Assembly (NCBI RefSeq): GCF_030272615.1
Contig: NC_081410.1
Coordinates: forward strand, 287,989,957-288,053,956
Direction: 5' to 3'
Length of the DNA: 64,000 nt
Source: Cryptomeria japonica
Lineage: Eukaryota; Streptophyta; Pinopsida; Cupressales; Cupressaceae
Part shown: positions 34,331-45,949 of the stretch, piece after piece
Position numbering within the stretch: position 1 is the first letter of the stretch
Layout of the letters: the number at the start of each line of letters is the position of its first letter
The notes under the pieces: generated by a model
What the model saw: only the letters and a program-made list of their open reading frames with translations
What the model was told of the DNA's origin: nothing
Databases searched by the model: none
Translations under genes and position numbers: made by a program

Positions 34331-35195
34331 GGATGAAAACATACAAGAAGGACAATTTGAGATTTGATGGTACCAACTACTCTCTTTGGAAGAATCGCAT
34401 GGAATGTCATCTAAGATGCATTCGTGAACCTTAATGGAATATTACTAAAAGAAAGTATACCATTCCTGGGAATGGTCCTTCAACTCTAGATGAGTTCAAA
34501 AGCATTGAATACAATATTAGGGATAAGGAAGCATTGTTGAGTGCTCTGAGTGACTCCGAGATGATAAATTTTATAGAATTGCAGACTACTTATGATATCT
34601 AGAAGAGGTTGGAAATGTTGTATGAAGGTGCCAGTTATATGAATATTGCCAAGTTGGAGAGCCTGAAGGGAAAATATGAGATGTTGAGGATGAGAGAATA
34701 TGACAACATCACTTCTTACATGTGGAAAGGTGAATAAATTGGTGTCCAATATCAGTTGTGCTAGTGGGAAGTTGAAATAATCAAAGATTGTTGCTAAAGT
34801 GCTCATATCTTTACCTGCATCCTACAAGCATAAAGCTTCTTCTATTAAGGAGATTAGAACTATGATAGATGTAACCAGAGACATGTTGATTGGTAAGCTT
34901 TTAGCCTTTGAGATGAGTGAGTTTGGCGATTCTCTTCCTAAGGTATAATCTACATTCAAGGCTACTATATCTTGAAAGGATAAGTAGAGATATGATCCAG
35001 GAGAAAGTTCTTCATGGGGGATGTCTGGATATGAGAAGGAGAGGAAGGGAATTGAATATGGAGAGTGAGAGCTTGAGGATCTTGAAGCCCTTATTTCTAA
35101 GATATTACCCAAAGGAGCGAGTAAGTATTAAGGAAAATTGCCTCTTAAATGTTTTTCTTGCAATAAGATAGGTCATTTTGCCTCAAGGTGTCCGG
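34331..35195 (+). pseudogene. gag of element B
   Basis: Copia nucleocapsid/capsid remnant. It opens at ATG near 34331 (MKTYKKDNLRFDGTNYSLWK), the conserved gag N-terminus of this branch. It continues through W-NRM, LWEML-like and YEGASYMNIAKLESLKGKYE segments with several stops and at least one frameshift near 34730. It ends with a CCHC zinc knuckle, CFSCNKIGHFASRC, at 35150-35191. The knuckle is intact and followed by an acidic linker leading into protease, so gag and pol were probably one polyprotein. Confidence 0.75.
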
Positions 35196-36513
35196 AAAGA
35201 GTTCCTAAGTCAAAACCTAATGAACCTAGATTTCATAAGAGAAGTTATTATGTTGTTGATGAAGGTATGACAAATGATGAATCTTATAAAGGAGGTACAA
35301 GTGATAATGAATGGGTGTTTATTGCTATCAAGGAAGATGATCCAATACCTACTGACTCTACTAGTTGGATGAAAAGAGATTTGGATGCACAGGTTGAAGA
35401 TAAAGATGAATGGGTGATTGACAGTGGATGTTCTCACCATATGATATGTGATAAAAGTAAGTTTATGAGTTTGGAAAAGTATGAAGGTGGCACTGTGAAG
35501 TTTGATGATGATAAAGATGGTATAATCCGTGGTAGAGGATCCATTTCTCTTTATGGTAAGCATAATATTGATGATGTGTTGTATGTAGAAGGCTTAAAGC
35601 ATAATCTCTTGAGTGTTGGATAGATGGTTGACAAGGGATATGATCTTCAATTCAATAATGATAAGTGTAGAATCTTGGGTAGTTTCATAATTGAGATTGC
35701 ATCAGGTACAAAGACTAAAGGTAATATCTTTCATTTAAGTAGTGTTGGTAAAAGATGTTTGATTGCTCAAATTGATGAAAGTTGGTTGTGGCATAAAATA
35801 ATGTGTCATGTGAATTTTGATAACATTGTCAAGATAAGTTCTACTTAGGTTGTGAGAGATCTTCCTAGGTTGATGAAACCTACTAACACTATGTGCAAGG
35901 AATGTCAGTTAGGGAAACAAACCGGAGTTACTTTCAAGAGTAAGAAGCATTGTTCAAGTGGATTATTGGATCTTGTGCAACTGATTTGTGTGGTCCTTCT
36001 AGAGTTATAAGTTTGCAGGGAGATGGATATTTCATGTTGTTTATTGATGATTATTATAGGATGACATGGGTTACTTTCTTGAGGGAGAAGTCTAAAGTTG
36101 TAGACAAGTTCAAGATTTTTAAGGCTATGGTTGAGACAAAGACAGGTTTGAAGCTGAAGTGTCTGAGATCCAACAGAGGTGGTGACTTCACTTTCGGTGA
36201 GTTCAATGAATTTTGTGAAGAACATGGGATAAGAAGACAATTGTCTGCTCCAAGAACCCCTCAAGAAAATGGAGTTGTGGAAAGGAATAACATAACCATT
36301 CAAGAAAATGCCAGGACAATGATGTTGGAGGGAAATGTTCCACATGTTTATTGGAGAGAAACTGTGAGTACTGTTGTTTACACTCTTAACCAAGTGCATA
36401 TCAGAGGTGATACTGGTAAGACTCCTTATGAATTATGGTTTGGTCATGCTCCTACTCTTAAATATTTAGAATTTTTGGAAGTAAATGGTATATCAAGAAG
36501 GATGAAGATCTAG
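35196..36513 (+). pseudogene. Protease and integrase of element B
   Basis: The aspartic protease motif WVIDSGCSHHM lies near 35410-35440; DSG is the catalytic triad of one monomer. It is followed by YVEGLKHNLLSVG and a stop at 35621. The pre-integrase domain (35624-35848) ends LWHKIMCHVNF..., with a stop. The integrase core (35950-36513) starts at DLCGP and contains DDYYRMTWV, the QENGVVERNN stretch with the third catalytic Glu, and PYELWFG. The second catalytic Asp has become Asn (codon 36172-36174, in LRSNRGGDF). After 36513 the frame is lost. A functional integrase cannot be made from this copy. Confidence 0.8.
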
Positions 36514-37870
36514 GAAAGTTTGATGCTAGATGTGATGAAGGAATATTTCCTGGTTATTTCACCAAAAGAAAGGCCTACCGATGTTATAAAAAGAGATTGA
36601 GGGAGATAGTTGAGAGTGAAAATATTATAGTGGATGAAAGAAATTAGAGAATCCAGATCTTGTGGATATGATTCAGATGATCAAAATGACAGTGTAAATA
36701 ATGGGAAGCAACATGAAACTAAGAATCAATTCCAGATCATTTTGGAGAATCCAGTGCCTCAAGGAAAATGAACTAGTGCAAGTTTCGAAGAAAGAACATA
36801 GTTTGAAAACCCTAAGACTCCATTTATGTAAGATTGAATCATTCTAAAAATTAGATCATAGGAGATAGAAATAAAGGTGTTCAAACAAGAAGAAGAATTG
36901 TTGAAGATCAAACTAAGTAATGTTTGATTTCAAAGATTGAACCTAAGGATGTAAATGAAGCATGTAAGGATGAACATTGGGTAAAAGAAATGGAAGAAGA
37001 ATTCATGGAGATTGAAAAGAATAATACATGGGATCTTGTTCCCAGACCTAAGGAAAAAAATGTAATTGGAACCAAATGGGTCTTTCAGAACAAATTGAAT
37101 GAGCAAGGTGAAGTTGTTAGAAACAAACAAAGACTCATTTGTAAACAATATTCATAAATGGAAGGAATTGATTTTGAAGAAAAATTTTCCCCTGTGAAAA
37201 TAATTGAAGATTTAAGATTGTTTCTTACTTACAAGGATTTCAAACTATATCAAATGGATGTCAAGTCAGGATTCCTGAATGGTGAATTGGAAGAAGAGGT
37301 GTACATTGAGTAACTAGATGGATTTCAATTGTCTGATCAAGGAGATATGGTTTTCTAGTTGGAGAAAGCTTTATATGGACTGAGGAAAGGCCCAAGAGCA
37401 TGGTATGCTAGATTGGATAAGTTTTTACTGAAGCTAGAATTTAACAAAGGTACTATTGATAGTAATCTATATTGCAAGATTGATCATGATAACATTCTGA
37501 TTGTTGAAGTTTTTTTTGATGATATTATCTTCGGAGGGAATGATAGTTTGTGCAAAAATTTCACTAATAAAATGCAGAATGAATTTGAAATATCTATGAT
37601 TAGAGAGATGAAATTCTTTTTGGGTCTGCAAATCACACAGTCAAAGAAAGGAATCTTTATATCTCAGTTCAAGTATGTAAAAGAGTTGTTGAAGAAGTTT
37701 GGTATGGAAGATTCAAAGCCAGTTGATACTCCTATAGTGACTAGATGCAATTTGACTAGTGATGATGATTCCCCTAAGGCAAATCAGATTAGATACTGGT
37801 CTATGATTGGTGGATTGCTCTATTTGACTCAGACCAAACTTGATATCATGAATGTAATTTGTCTTGTTGT
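36514..37870 (+). pseudogene. Reverse transcriptase of element B, 5' part
   Basis: Degraded linker to about 36920, then the copia RT starting with the EPKDVNEA...W..AM-like motif (36940-37000) and NNTWDLVPRP, GTKWVFQNK. After a stop at 37156 comes [14 protein letters not shown] and [22 protein letters not shown] stop at about 37312 and another near 37355 precede LEKALYGLRKGPRAWYARLD. The catalytic box near 37510-37530 reads VFFDDIIFGGN, with both Asp retained but the usual Tyr replaced. It ends GGLLYLTQTKLDIMNVICLV at the insertion at 37871 and continues at 40726. Confidence 0.8.
37866..37870. repeat. Target site duplication GTTGT (left)
   Basis: GTTGT before the insertion and GTTGC after it (40721-40725), one mismatch. 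The right copy preserves the RT codons Val-Ala, so the left copy is the mutated one. Confidence 0.7.
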
Positions 37871-40720
37871 TGTCGGTGCCCGAAAACGGGTTTACACTGC
37901 GGGAGGCAGAAACCAAGTTGATTCCTCAAAATACCTATGGAAAGCCACTTCCAACTATCAATATCCTTCAGACTTGGACCAACTGTGGTAAGGATCTACA
38001 AATCCTTCTACACTTTAGGCTCTGCAAGACCCGAGATGGTAATCCCTTAGCAAATTTATGATCTTTGTGCCACATTCATGAATTATGCTAAAAACAAAGC
38101 AGATAATCTCATATATTAGCTCAACAATAGGGAGAATGCTTAAGAATGGCAAATTCTTCAGTGGTCCTTGACCTTATCTGGATCATGAGATAATAGGACA
38201 CCTCAAAAATACATAAAAACTTGGAAATATGTCTTGATTATAATGATTTATGACAAACCATAAGTGAAACAAACAATAAATTGATAACCTAATGACATTT
38301 GCTAGCATATACCAGTGCCTTACTCCATTGGGCTTTGAGTTTCTGAAGCATCACTAAAAACTTGATAGAAATTTATCCAATAGCTGATTTAATCTTAAAT
38401 GACAATGCATTACAATATCATTTCATTTTGCAATTTCTCACCTGAACTACTTATCAAATCATAGTACAATCTCTATCCCTCTGTAATTTCATTCAAGCAT
38501 TTTAATTAACCCCTTAGATTAAAGTGTGAAATGAAAAACTATATACATCATAACAATGAAACGAGAAAATGAAACCCTTGATCCCATTAACTCAAAAGAA
38601 GATAAAATCATACATAGGAGAGTAAAGATTTGAAATTATATTTTTATTAACTTCAAAAGCTATCTTCTATCAAATAATCAAATACATTTAATTTACAGGA
38701 GAGCCCCATTTAAAATTTGAAACTAATGACTATCTTCTATTTTGCTCTGCAAAATGACATTGCAATTCTCTATTATTTATTCATGACTTCTCAAAACTGG
38801 AACCTAATCCTGTCGACTAGACCTACACAAAGAGACCCTATTCAAAGATTTCAGAACCCTTTCTAATGGCCCTGATTTCCCTTTTATAGAAAACAAGGGA
38901 GAAAACAAGCTTCATGTCAATAGACACATGTCATCAAGATGAGTAAATATACCTAAAGTTTGTTACAACAATATTCCATCCTTAGGAAAGTTATAACCAA
39001 TATCAAAATCTGCAGTCACTTCTCTCAAATTCATGATGTATTTTACCGATATTGTTGTTGTTCCGGTTCAAAAAGATATCTGCCACTAGAAGACAAAAAT
39101 AGTTATATCAAACTGTTTGCAACCCTTATTCATCATTCAGATACATCCTACTCCATCCATTGTACTCTTCATCAAATGGTCATTCATAACTCATGATTGC
39201 ATCAACTTTAGCTCTGCATGGAGTGTATTTAACGGATACATGATTTGCCTCTCTTTCAAAAGATTCAAAAAATGACCCCGTGGCAATTATTTTGTCCATG
39301 CTTTCCTCCAACATATCCATGTTCAACCCTTCACATATTAACTCTACCTGGGTACCGATGACTCTCTCTACCTGCTATGGATTCTAGAAATCATGTCGAT
39401 CAAATCCACTGCATCCTGCTAAGGTTCATCTTATGAGAATGATTTTGTTCTGATTTTATTCTTCTTTGATGTACAAATTCTGCTTCAGAATCCTTGACAA
39501 CAAGCAACCTCTGATTTTGTGGAGAAATCCATGATCTCCCATCTCTAACTCAGAAGATATCAAATCCTTACATGCCTCTGAAAACATCATCCTTGCTTGT
39601 CTATCAACCCTGACATAGTAAAGACCTTCAAAATAGTCCCTCAAGAATGAGTTGGCATCCATGTGTCTCGAGTTGTTGTTATCTTGTTCCATGTCAACAA
39701 GCCTGCATTCTATTTATTCAAACTTTACTACGCGAGTGAAAAATGATACCTTTGATTACCTTTTAAAAATCAATTTGAAATTCTATCGTAGATCCTGCCC
39801 AGCCTAGAAAATCAAAAGATCACTAATGGTCAGTCTGGCATTGACCTTCCACCATATCTTTTGGACTCATCAAATATGTAGCATAGCAATGCCATGTTAT
39901 CTCCTAACCTAACATTGTCAACAACCCCACCATCGGTCTTCTTGGTTAGCCTGGGACACATGGCATCATCTCATGATGCCACGGTCCATAAAATTCTTGC
40001 ATCTTCCTTCCCGAGGTTACGAGGGCCATTGGATCTATTCACACTTTACCTTGCGACCACAGTGCCCACCAAACTTTGCAAATTAAAATTTGAGCCTCTT
40101 TTTGCCCAAATTATAACATCACCATCCATTGAACCATGTGCAAATTGATGGAACCATTAGTAGTTTAGTCTTTACCTCTTGAGAACTGGTAATATGAGAA
40201 TTTTGAAAAGTCAAACCACCGGCTCACCCTTCTGCATCGAGGACATGTGGCATCATCTCGTGATGTTGAGATCCTTATCTTCCTTGTATTTTCATTTGTG
40301 GGGCTGCGCGAACTGTAGGATCTATTTGCGATTAACATACGATCACCAACAAAATACATAAGACTTTAGACTTTAGACTTTATGAAAATTTAGGCACTAG
40401 CAGAAAATACTAAAAGGGAACCACCTATGGTAATTTTGCGTGCAACTTAGGAAAAACCATAAAGGGACCAGTCGAACACAACTTAATGCTTAGGAAAAAC
40501 AAATTACCCCACCAACGGTAACCGACCCTTGGCTTTAAGTGGAAAAAAGGTAACACCTAAATATAAAAAGCTTAGGGTCTTTTATAAGACTTTATCAAAA
40601 TACATAGAACCCTAAAACCCTAAACCTCTAAAGGCAAGAACAAAGAAAAAAGTAATTCTGAATAATCAAAAAATCATGAAAGCATAAAAATCTTCTGGAT
40701 AGTCATTTTTGGGACTATCA
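37871..40720 (-). mobile_element. Solo LTR, 2.85 kb, Tat-like
   Basis: Begins TGTCGGTGCCCG, ends GGACTATCA and is flanked by GTTGT/GTTGC. There is no primer site or coding domain, so it is a solo LTR. Its length and landmarks parallel the 5' LTR of element 1: a U5 block CTACACTTTAGGCTCTGCAA (38008-38027), a minus-strand TATA box TATAAAAGG (38888-38880), and U3 to the right with a duplicated CATC/GATG palindrome region (39950-40350). It splits the RT/RNase H of element B. The small minus-strand frame 39456-39692 has no recognised domain and is probably not a gene. Confidence 0.75.
38880..38888 (-). promoter_or_regulatory. TATA box of the solo LTR
   Basis: The minus strand reads TATAAAAGG in CTATAAAAGGGAAATC, matching the position and context of 5422-5414 in element 1. 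Confidence 0.55.
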
Positions 40721-40725
40721 GTTGC
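40721..40725. repeat. Target site duplication GTTGC (right)
   Basis: Right-hand partner of 37866-37870. Confidence 0.7.
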
Positions 40726-41326
40726 TAGATTTCAAGCTAATCCCAAGGAATCTCATGTTGTAGCTGTCAAAAGAATTTTTAGATATTTGAAAGGAAGAGT
40801 TGATTTTGGTCTGTGGTATCCTAAAGATGATTATTTTACTTTGAGTGCTTTTACTGATGCTGATTAGGCAGGAGATGTAGATAACATGAAGAGTACTAGT
40901 GGTGGTGCATTTTCTTGGGAAAGATATTGGTTTCATGGTTGATCAAAAAATATAATTTTATTTCCCTATCTACTGCAAAGGCAAATTATATTGCTCCAGC
41001 AAAAAAATGTACTCAAGTGGCATGGATGAAGCAAATGTTGAAGGATATCAGAGTAGTGTATGATGAGACTATTACTATCTACTATGAAAACTCAAGTGCA
41101 ATTAACATTTCAAAGAATCCAGTGTTGCATTCAAAGGCTAAACATATATCCATCAAGTTTCACTTTTTGAGAAAAAAGGTAAATGAGAAGGAAGTCAGAT
41201 TGGAGTATGTGTCTAGTAAGGAATAGATTGCAAACATCTTCATGAAGCGTTTGCCTAAGGATACTTTTGAATATCTCAGAGGGAAGTTAAGGGTGACTGC
41301 CCCTCCTGATTCGAATTAAGATACAT
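40726..41326 (+). pseudogene. RNase H of element B (3' part of RT/RNase H)
   Basis: The frame resumes directly after the solo LTR: RFQANPKESHVVAVKRIFRYLKG, then SAFTDAD with a stop, the SGGAFSW region with a frameshift around 40915, and LSTAKANYIAPAKKCTQ. KAKHISIKFHFLR follows, then KRLPKDTFEYLRGKL. The TDAD and AKAxY motifs belong to the RNase H active site; the first survives and the second has Asn in place of the usual Glu (AKANY). The copia protein ends with the next stop, before the polypurine tracts. Confidence 0.8.
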
Positions 41327-41397
41327 TGGTATGCATTGGTTCAATGCATTTCACAGTCATATCTTGTGATCCAGATTGATGATTGGTGACTATTGCT

Positions 41398-41630
41398 CAG
41401 GGGGAATAGTCGGTTTTGTGAGTCAGATGTCAGTTATGTGGTTTGATTGAAAATATGTTCCTTTACCATTTATGTCAAAGGGGGAGAGATTTGTGTGAAA
41501 AACTGTGAAGAGATGTAAAAAGAGAGAAGAGTAGTGTGCAAGGTCTAAGGGGGAGTTATTGATTCTTTCTTTGTCATTGATTGTGTCTATTTTTCACATC
41601 ATATGTTGCCATCAATGCCAAAGGGGGATA
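41398..41630 (+). other. Four polypurine tracts of element B
   Basis: CAGGGGGAAT (41399), AAAGGGGGAGAGA (41478), TAAGGGGGAG (41547) and AAAGGGGGATA (41620) are spaced about 70-80 bases apart, the last directly before the 3' LTR. Multiple polypurine tracts upstream of the 3' LTR are a described Sirevirus trait. Only the last can prime correct plus-strand synthesis at the LTR edge. Confidence 0.75.
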
Positions 41631-41631
41631 T

Positions 41632-41860
41632 TGTTGGAAGAATGTTGCAAATATGTGATTGAGAGATATTTGAGAGATGTGTTGTCATTGATGTCAACAT
41701 ATTTCTCTGTCTGAGATAGTGATGCAGTGAAATTTAGTGAGTTAATTTGTTCTTCATAATATGTATGACGAAGATCAAAATTTGCAGATTAAAGGGTTTG
41801 TAGAGGGTTATCTGTAGTTGATTCATTTCAAGGTTCAGAGGTCTACATGAAGATTTGATT
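41632..41860 (+). repeat. 3' LTR of element B, truncated
   Basis: TGTTGGAAGAATG onward matches the first ~230 bases of 32951-34277. Identity ends abruptly at AGATTTGATT (41851-41860), and the next bases belong to a Ty3 integrase. About 1.1 kb of LTR and the target duplication are missing. Confidence 0.85.
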
Positions 41861-42590
41861 TCTAACATATCCTTTGCTAACATCATTTTTTTCTATGGTG
41901 TCCCTTCATCTATTTTCATGGATAATGGTCGCCCTTTCATAAATCAAGATGTCTGTGAACTTTTCAACAAATTTCACATCCATCATCTCTTTTCTACTCC
42001 CTATTACCCTCAAAGTAATCATCAAGATGGGGCATCTAATAAAACTATCATAAATATCCCTAAAAAGATAGTCAATAAAGTTAGTTGTGATTGGAATCTT
42101 CAACTTAATCCAACCTTGTGGGCTTACCGAACTAATATTCACACCCCTACAAGTTCCACTCCCTACTCCCTTGTTTATGGATCTGAAGCCATTTTACCTT
42201 TAGAGGTTGATTTACCATCTTTGAGAGTATCCTTGCAATAATTCATTGGTGATGAAGAATAAAAACTTTCAAGATTGCATGAGCTAGTGTTGCTTGATAG
42301 AAGATGCTAGACAATATTAAATAATCTTTAGGCTTACCATAATCATCTTCGTCGTAGCTACAAAAAGAGAGTCAAATTTTTCACAATTGATATTGGAGAC
42401 AATCTTAAGAGAGAACCCTAAGAATCATAAAGAAAGAGAAAATCCAAGAAAGTTTGACCGCAACAAGCTAAGTCCGGATATCATCACAACAACTTATGGA
42501 TCCAATGTATACTAGCTTGCCACACCTGAAGGGGATTCGCTTGAAGAACTACTCAACAAAATGCATCTCAAAAATTTATACACATGATCC
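41861..42590 (+). pseudogene. Tat/Athila-type Ty3 integrase, C-terminal part
   Basis: Opens in mid-domain: FFYGVPSSIFMDNGRPFIN contains the second catalytic Asp, followed by STPYYPQSN and WAYRTNIHTPTSSTPYSLVYGSEAILPLE, the characteristic end of the Tat/Athila integrase core. The region expected to hold the third catalytic residue reads HQDGASNK, so Glu appears lost. After a stop at 42239 the C-terminal domain continues with stops (RLHELVLLDRR, RRSYKKRVKFFTIDIGD) and ends near the KMHLK-like motif at about 42560-42580. The N-terminal half is missing at the junction with element B. Confidence 0.8.
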
Positions 42591-43988
42591 TTAGAATATC
42601 TCTATCAAAAAACCAAAAAAGAATAAAAAAATATCAAAAAAAGTAAAAAAACAAAAAACACAAAAAAATGAAAAAAGGAAAATAAAATTGTTACCTTGAT
42701 GAAACCTAGCAAATAGGCATCTTGTGACAAATAAAAATGAAAAAAAAACTATCAAGAAATAATTTATCCTCCAGTGAAAACCTACTATGGCCTGATGCTT
42801 GTTGATGGTTTATGTCTTGTTGTCATATCCTCCTAGAGAAAATTTAGTCTTTCCTCCTTTATCCTAGTACCAAAAAACAACATTCCTGATTGGGGGCACC
42901 TCCTTGATCTAGTGTTGCGGACAAGATTTTTGGGAATTACAAAATGTGAGACGTTATGCTATCCTTGGTCATGTAATTTTGTATCACAATACATCATACT
43001 TATCTGTCTATCATAATAAATCTATACTTGCACCATATCCCTCATCATTACCACAATCTATAATAAATCATGTCTATGCTACGACAATGACATATTGAGC
43101 TCAAATGAGAATCAATTTTCAACATCTTTATTGAAGATACAATGCTAGATTATTATATAGCCTAAACTAATAAATTGCCTCATCGACTTTATTCTACATC
43201 TTGATCACACGATCAACCTTTATAGGCATATTGGTCCTAGAACAAGCATCCTATCAGTCATCATCCTATCAATCAAACAATTAACATCTTATCCAAACAT
43301 CAATCTATCCATCCCTATCTTATCTAAATCACACATCTTTTGACAAGACAATCTAAATTGTTGTTGAATTGTTTGGTCAATGAGTCTTTTATTTGTTTGA
43401 TCTTTTTCATGTCAAGTTCTTATTCTACTCAAGGATATCCTTGTGATCATAGGAGCGAGGATGTAACTTGGCATGGGTTTTAATATGTTGTTTACGAGAT
43501 GTTTTTCATGAAGTTTTGCGGCAAGTTCTCTTGGTGTTTGTGTTGGCATGTGTCATTTAGCATGGTGTTATATCCTCTACAAATGAAACGTCACCTAACA
43601 CTTTTTTGCACATGGGTCATCATGTTTTATAACTTTCATACATATATTGACCATAAACACGAACACTTTAGGATGGATGGTATCATTGTTTGCCTGTAAT
43701 GTGTTTACCTATCCAAAATGATATCCATATTTATCTTGGTATTTTCGTACCTTAGTGTATATCTATCTATTTGCAAAAATTCAGAAATGCTCAATGATGA
43801 AATTAAGCACTTTTATAAAGAAATCTTGCAATCCTCATCTTCCCTATCTTCTCCTTTTTTTCATCTATCGGTCCATTCTCTCTTTTCTTATAATCAATTC
43901 TTCATATCCCCTTGATCCATCTATTTACCATAACCAACCTAACCTTCTTCTATTATTACTAACTCTTCTTCTACTCACTTATATTTCT
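42591..43988 (+). other. 3' tail of the Tat-like element and unclassified sequence
   Basis: An A-rich low-complexity stretch (about 42600-42690), then GTGAAAACCTACTATGG, then a polypurine-like ATTGGGGGCACC (about 42891). This order is typical of the 3' untranslated region of Tat/Athila elements. From about 42900 to 43988 no LTR partner, domain or repeat could be identified; plus-strand frames at 43499-44006 are in T-rich sequence and appear non-coding. Confidence 0.45.
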
Positions 43989-44444
43989 TGTAGTGTCCAC
44001 CCTTGACTTGACTTGATTTGACTTTTATTTCATGCATGATAGATTTATAGACTCTTTATGGTATTTTGGATTATGATTATATATGTGTTTCAATTGCTCA
44101 TTATGATGCTAGACATTACTAGACATATGCTATTTTGATGATTTATATGGATGGTGACACTATCATTATTGATCATGTGATTTGATGGATATATGTGTTT
44201 GATGGATCATATATATATTGATGGATTCTATATGCATTACTATCTTGATGGACTATTGATGGTTTATATTGATCATATATTTGATGTTATTATGATTTCA
44301 CTAACCCTAGTTCATGATTACATATGATGAGTTGATTATGCGATGTGTTTGATTATTGTATGACTATCTTCATGAGAGGGATGATGTCACATCACTCAAT
44401 GCGAGCGGGATGTGTTGTTGCGATTCCCTATCACTTGCCTATTA

Positions 44445-44566
<122 letters not shown>

Positions 44567-45327
44567 GTGTGTGTTGTATCATTGCTTTGTGGTTGTAGGA
44601 TTCGCAGGTACCAAACACCGACTCCACTTGACTCCATAGGTCTGAGCGTGTCTTTAAATCCCAATGGCATGTGGTCCGGAGATGACACGAATTCCCTTCA
44701 CATACTCTAGATCTAAGATGTCTACCTTGAGTCATCAACATCTTGGCATAATTCATCATGCCAGTCAGTGAGTTATGGTGTTGTGAGTATGCAAGTGTGT
44801 ATTGATTTGTTTAATCAGTTTGATGAGAGATTATATGGTTTATATTTGATCAATTTATTTGTTGGTTTAATATAGTCTTATTCGAGTATTTAGTTTTGGG
44901 GATTTAATGCTCATTTATTTATTATTGATTTATTGGTGTTTAATTAATTAAGATTTAATATTTATTTATTCATTTATTGCTTATTTAGAATTTATTGTTT
45001 ATTTATTTATTTATTTGTTTATTGTTGGTTAATGATTTATTTAATTTATATTTGCGGTTTATTTATTTAGTATCTAATATTTATGATTTAATTATTTATT
45101 ATTAATAATGCCTTTTAGCTTTAATATTGAATAATATTTATTAAAGGTTATTTAATTATTTTATTAGCCTTTGGTTTTTTTATTTAATTACCCATTTGAT
45201 TTATTTGATCTTAGCCTATAGTTGTTTGTATAGTTTAAATTTTATTTATGTGGGAGTAGTAAAGTATCTGATAATATATCTTTTACATCCCACTTATATT
45301 TATAACATTGCTTTAATATTTTCCCTA

Positions 45328-45332
45328 CCTAC
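45328..45332. repeat. Target site duplication CCTAC, left copy
   Basis: Precedes the TG of chromovirus C and recurs at 50856-50860. Confidence 0.9.
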
Positions 45333-45829
45333 TGATCAGAAACAAATTTGAAATATCAAAAAAAAATATTTTCATATTTTTTCTAGTTTTTTCTACATGT
45401 TAGTAATTGAGATTTTTGAAGGCCCTTGGGGCATTTTCAGCCCTTGAAACTTTGGTCGGTCATTTAGTGCTTTTTCATAGCCACACTCTTTCAAGACTTT
45501 GCCTTCAACTCTTGGAGACCTTTCCAACAAGTTAAATGGCTTGCAATTTTGAGTCCTTAGTAGAAAGTTAGGTCTAGTCAAAGTTAGGATAAAATTTGAT
45601 ATAATTTTTTTTGAAAATTTTGTAGTTTTTGATTTTATTATGTAATAAATAAATATGATTGTTGAGGTGACCCTTGGAATCTCATGAATTGTTATATGTT
45701 GGATTTTTGAATAGAATGGATTACTTTTTGGCTTGCTTCAATTCTATGTTTACCTTGTTTGTGTAAGCAAATCCACAATACCACAGGTTCTCACTCAGGT
45801 GTTGTCATCCGAATCCATAATTTGGATTG
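45333..45829 (+). repeat. 5' LTR of element C
   Basis: TGATCAGAAAC to TTTGGATTG; the terminal CA has become TG. It lacks about 24 bases present in the 3' LTR (TTTCAATTCTCAAGGGG segment near 50670-50693). The frame 45393-45581 is an LTR shadow. Confidence 0.9.
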
Positions 45830-45830
45830 G

Positions 45831-45842
45831 TGGTATCAGAGC
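45831..45842 (+). other. Primer binding site of element C
   Basis: TGGTATCAGAGC, exact match to the initiator-Met tRNA primer site, one base after the LTR. Confidence 0.9.
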
Positions 45843-45949
45843 AAGTTCTCTCATGTATGTCATATTGTGAATGATAAACATATCAAAGATTAAGATTGGA
45901 AACAAGAAATCCTTTAGATTACCTTCCTTTGAGACACACATGATTGCAG

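Larger units (their letters stand above)
32951..41860 (+). mobile_element. Element B: Sirevirus-like copia retrotransposon
   Basis: 5' LTR 32951-34277, iMet-type primer site, gag, then protease, integrase, RT and RNase H in copia order (integrase before RT), four polypurine tracts, and a truncated 3' LTR from 41632. The tandem polypurine tracts are a described feature of Sireviruses. It carries an inserted solo LTR at 37871-40720. The left flank GTTAC (32946-32950) is the expected target duplication, but the right copy is missing because the 3' LTR breaks off at about 41860. All ORFs contain stops or frameshifts. Confidence 0.85.

Noticed and set aside
39456-39692. 78-codon minus-strand ORF in the solo LTR
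   Set aside because: Hydrophilic and protein-like in composition, but inside an LTR and with no domain; left as non-coding unless homologues appear.
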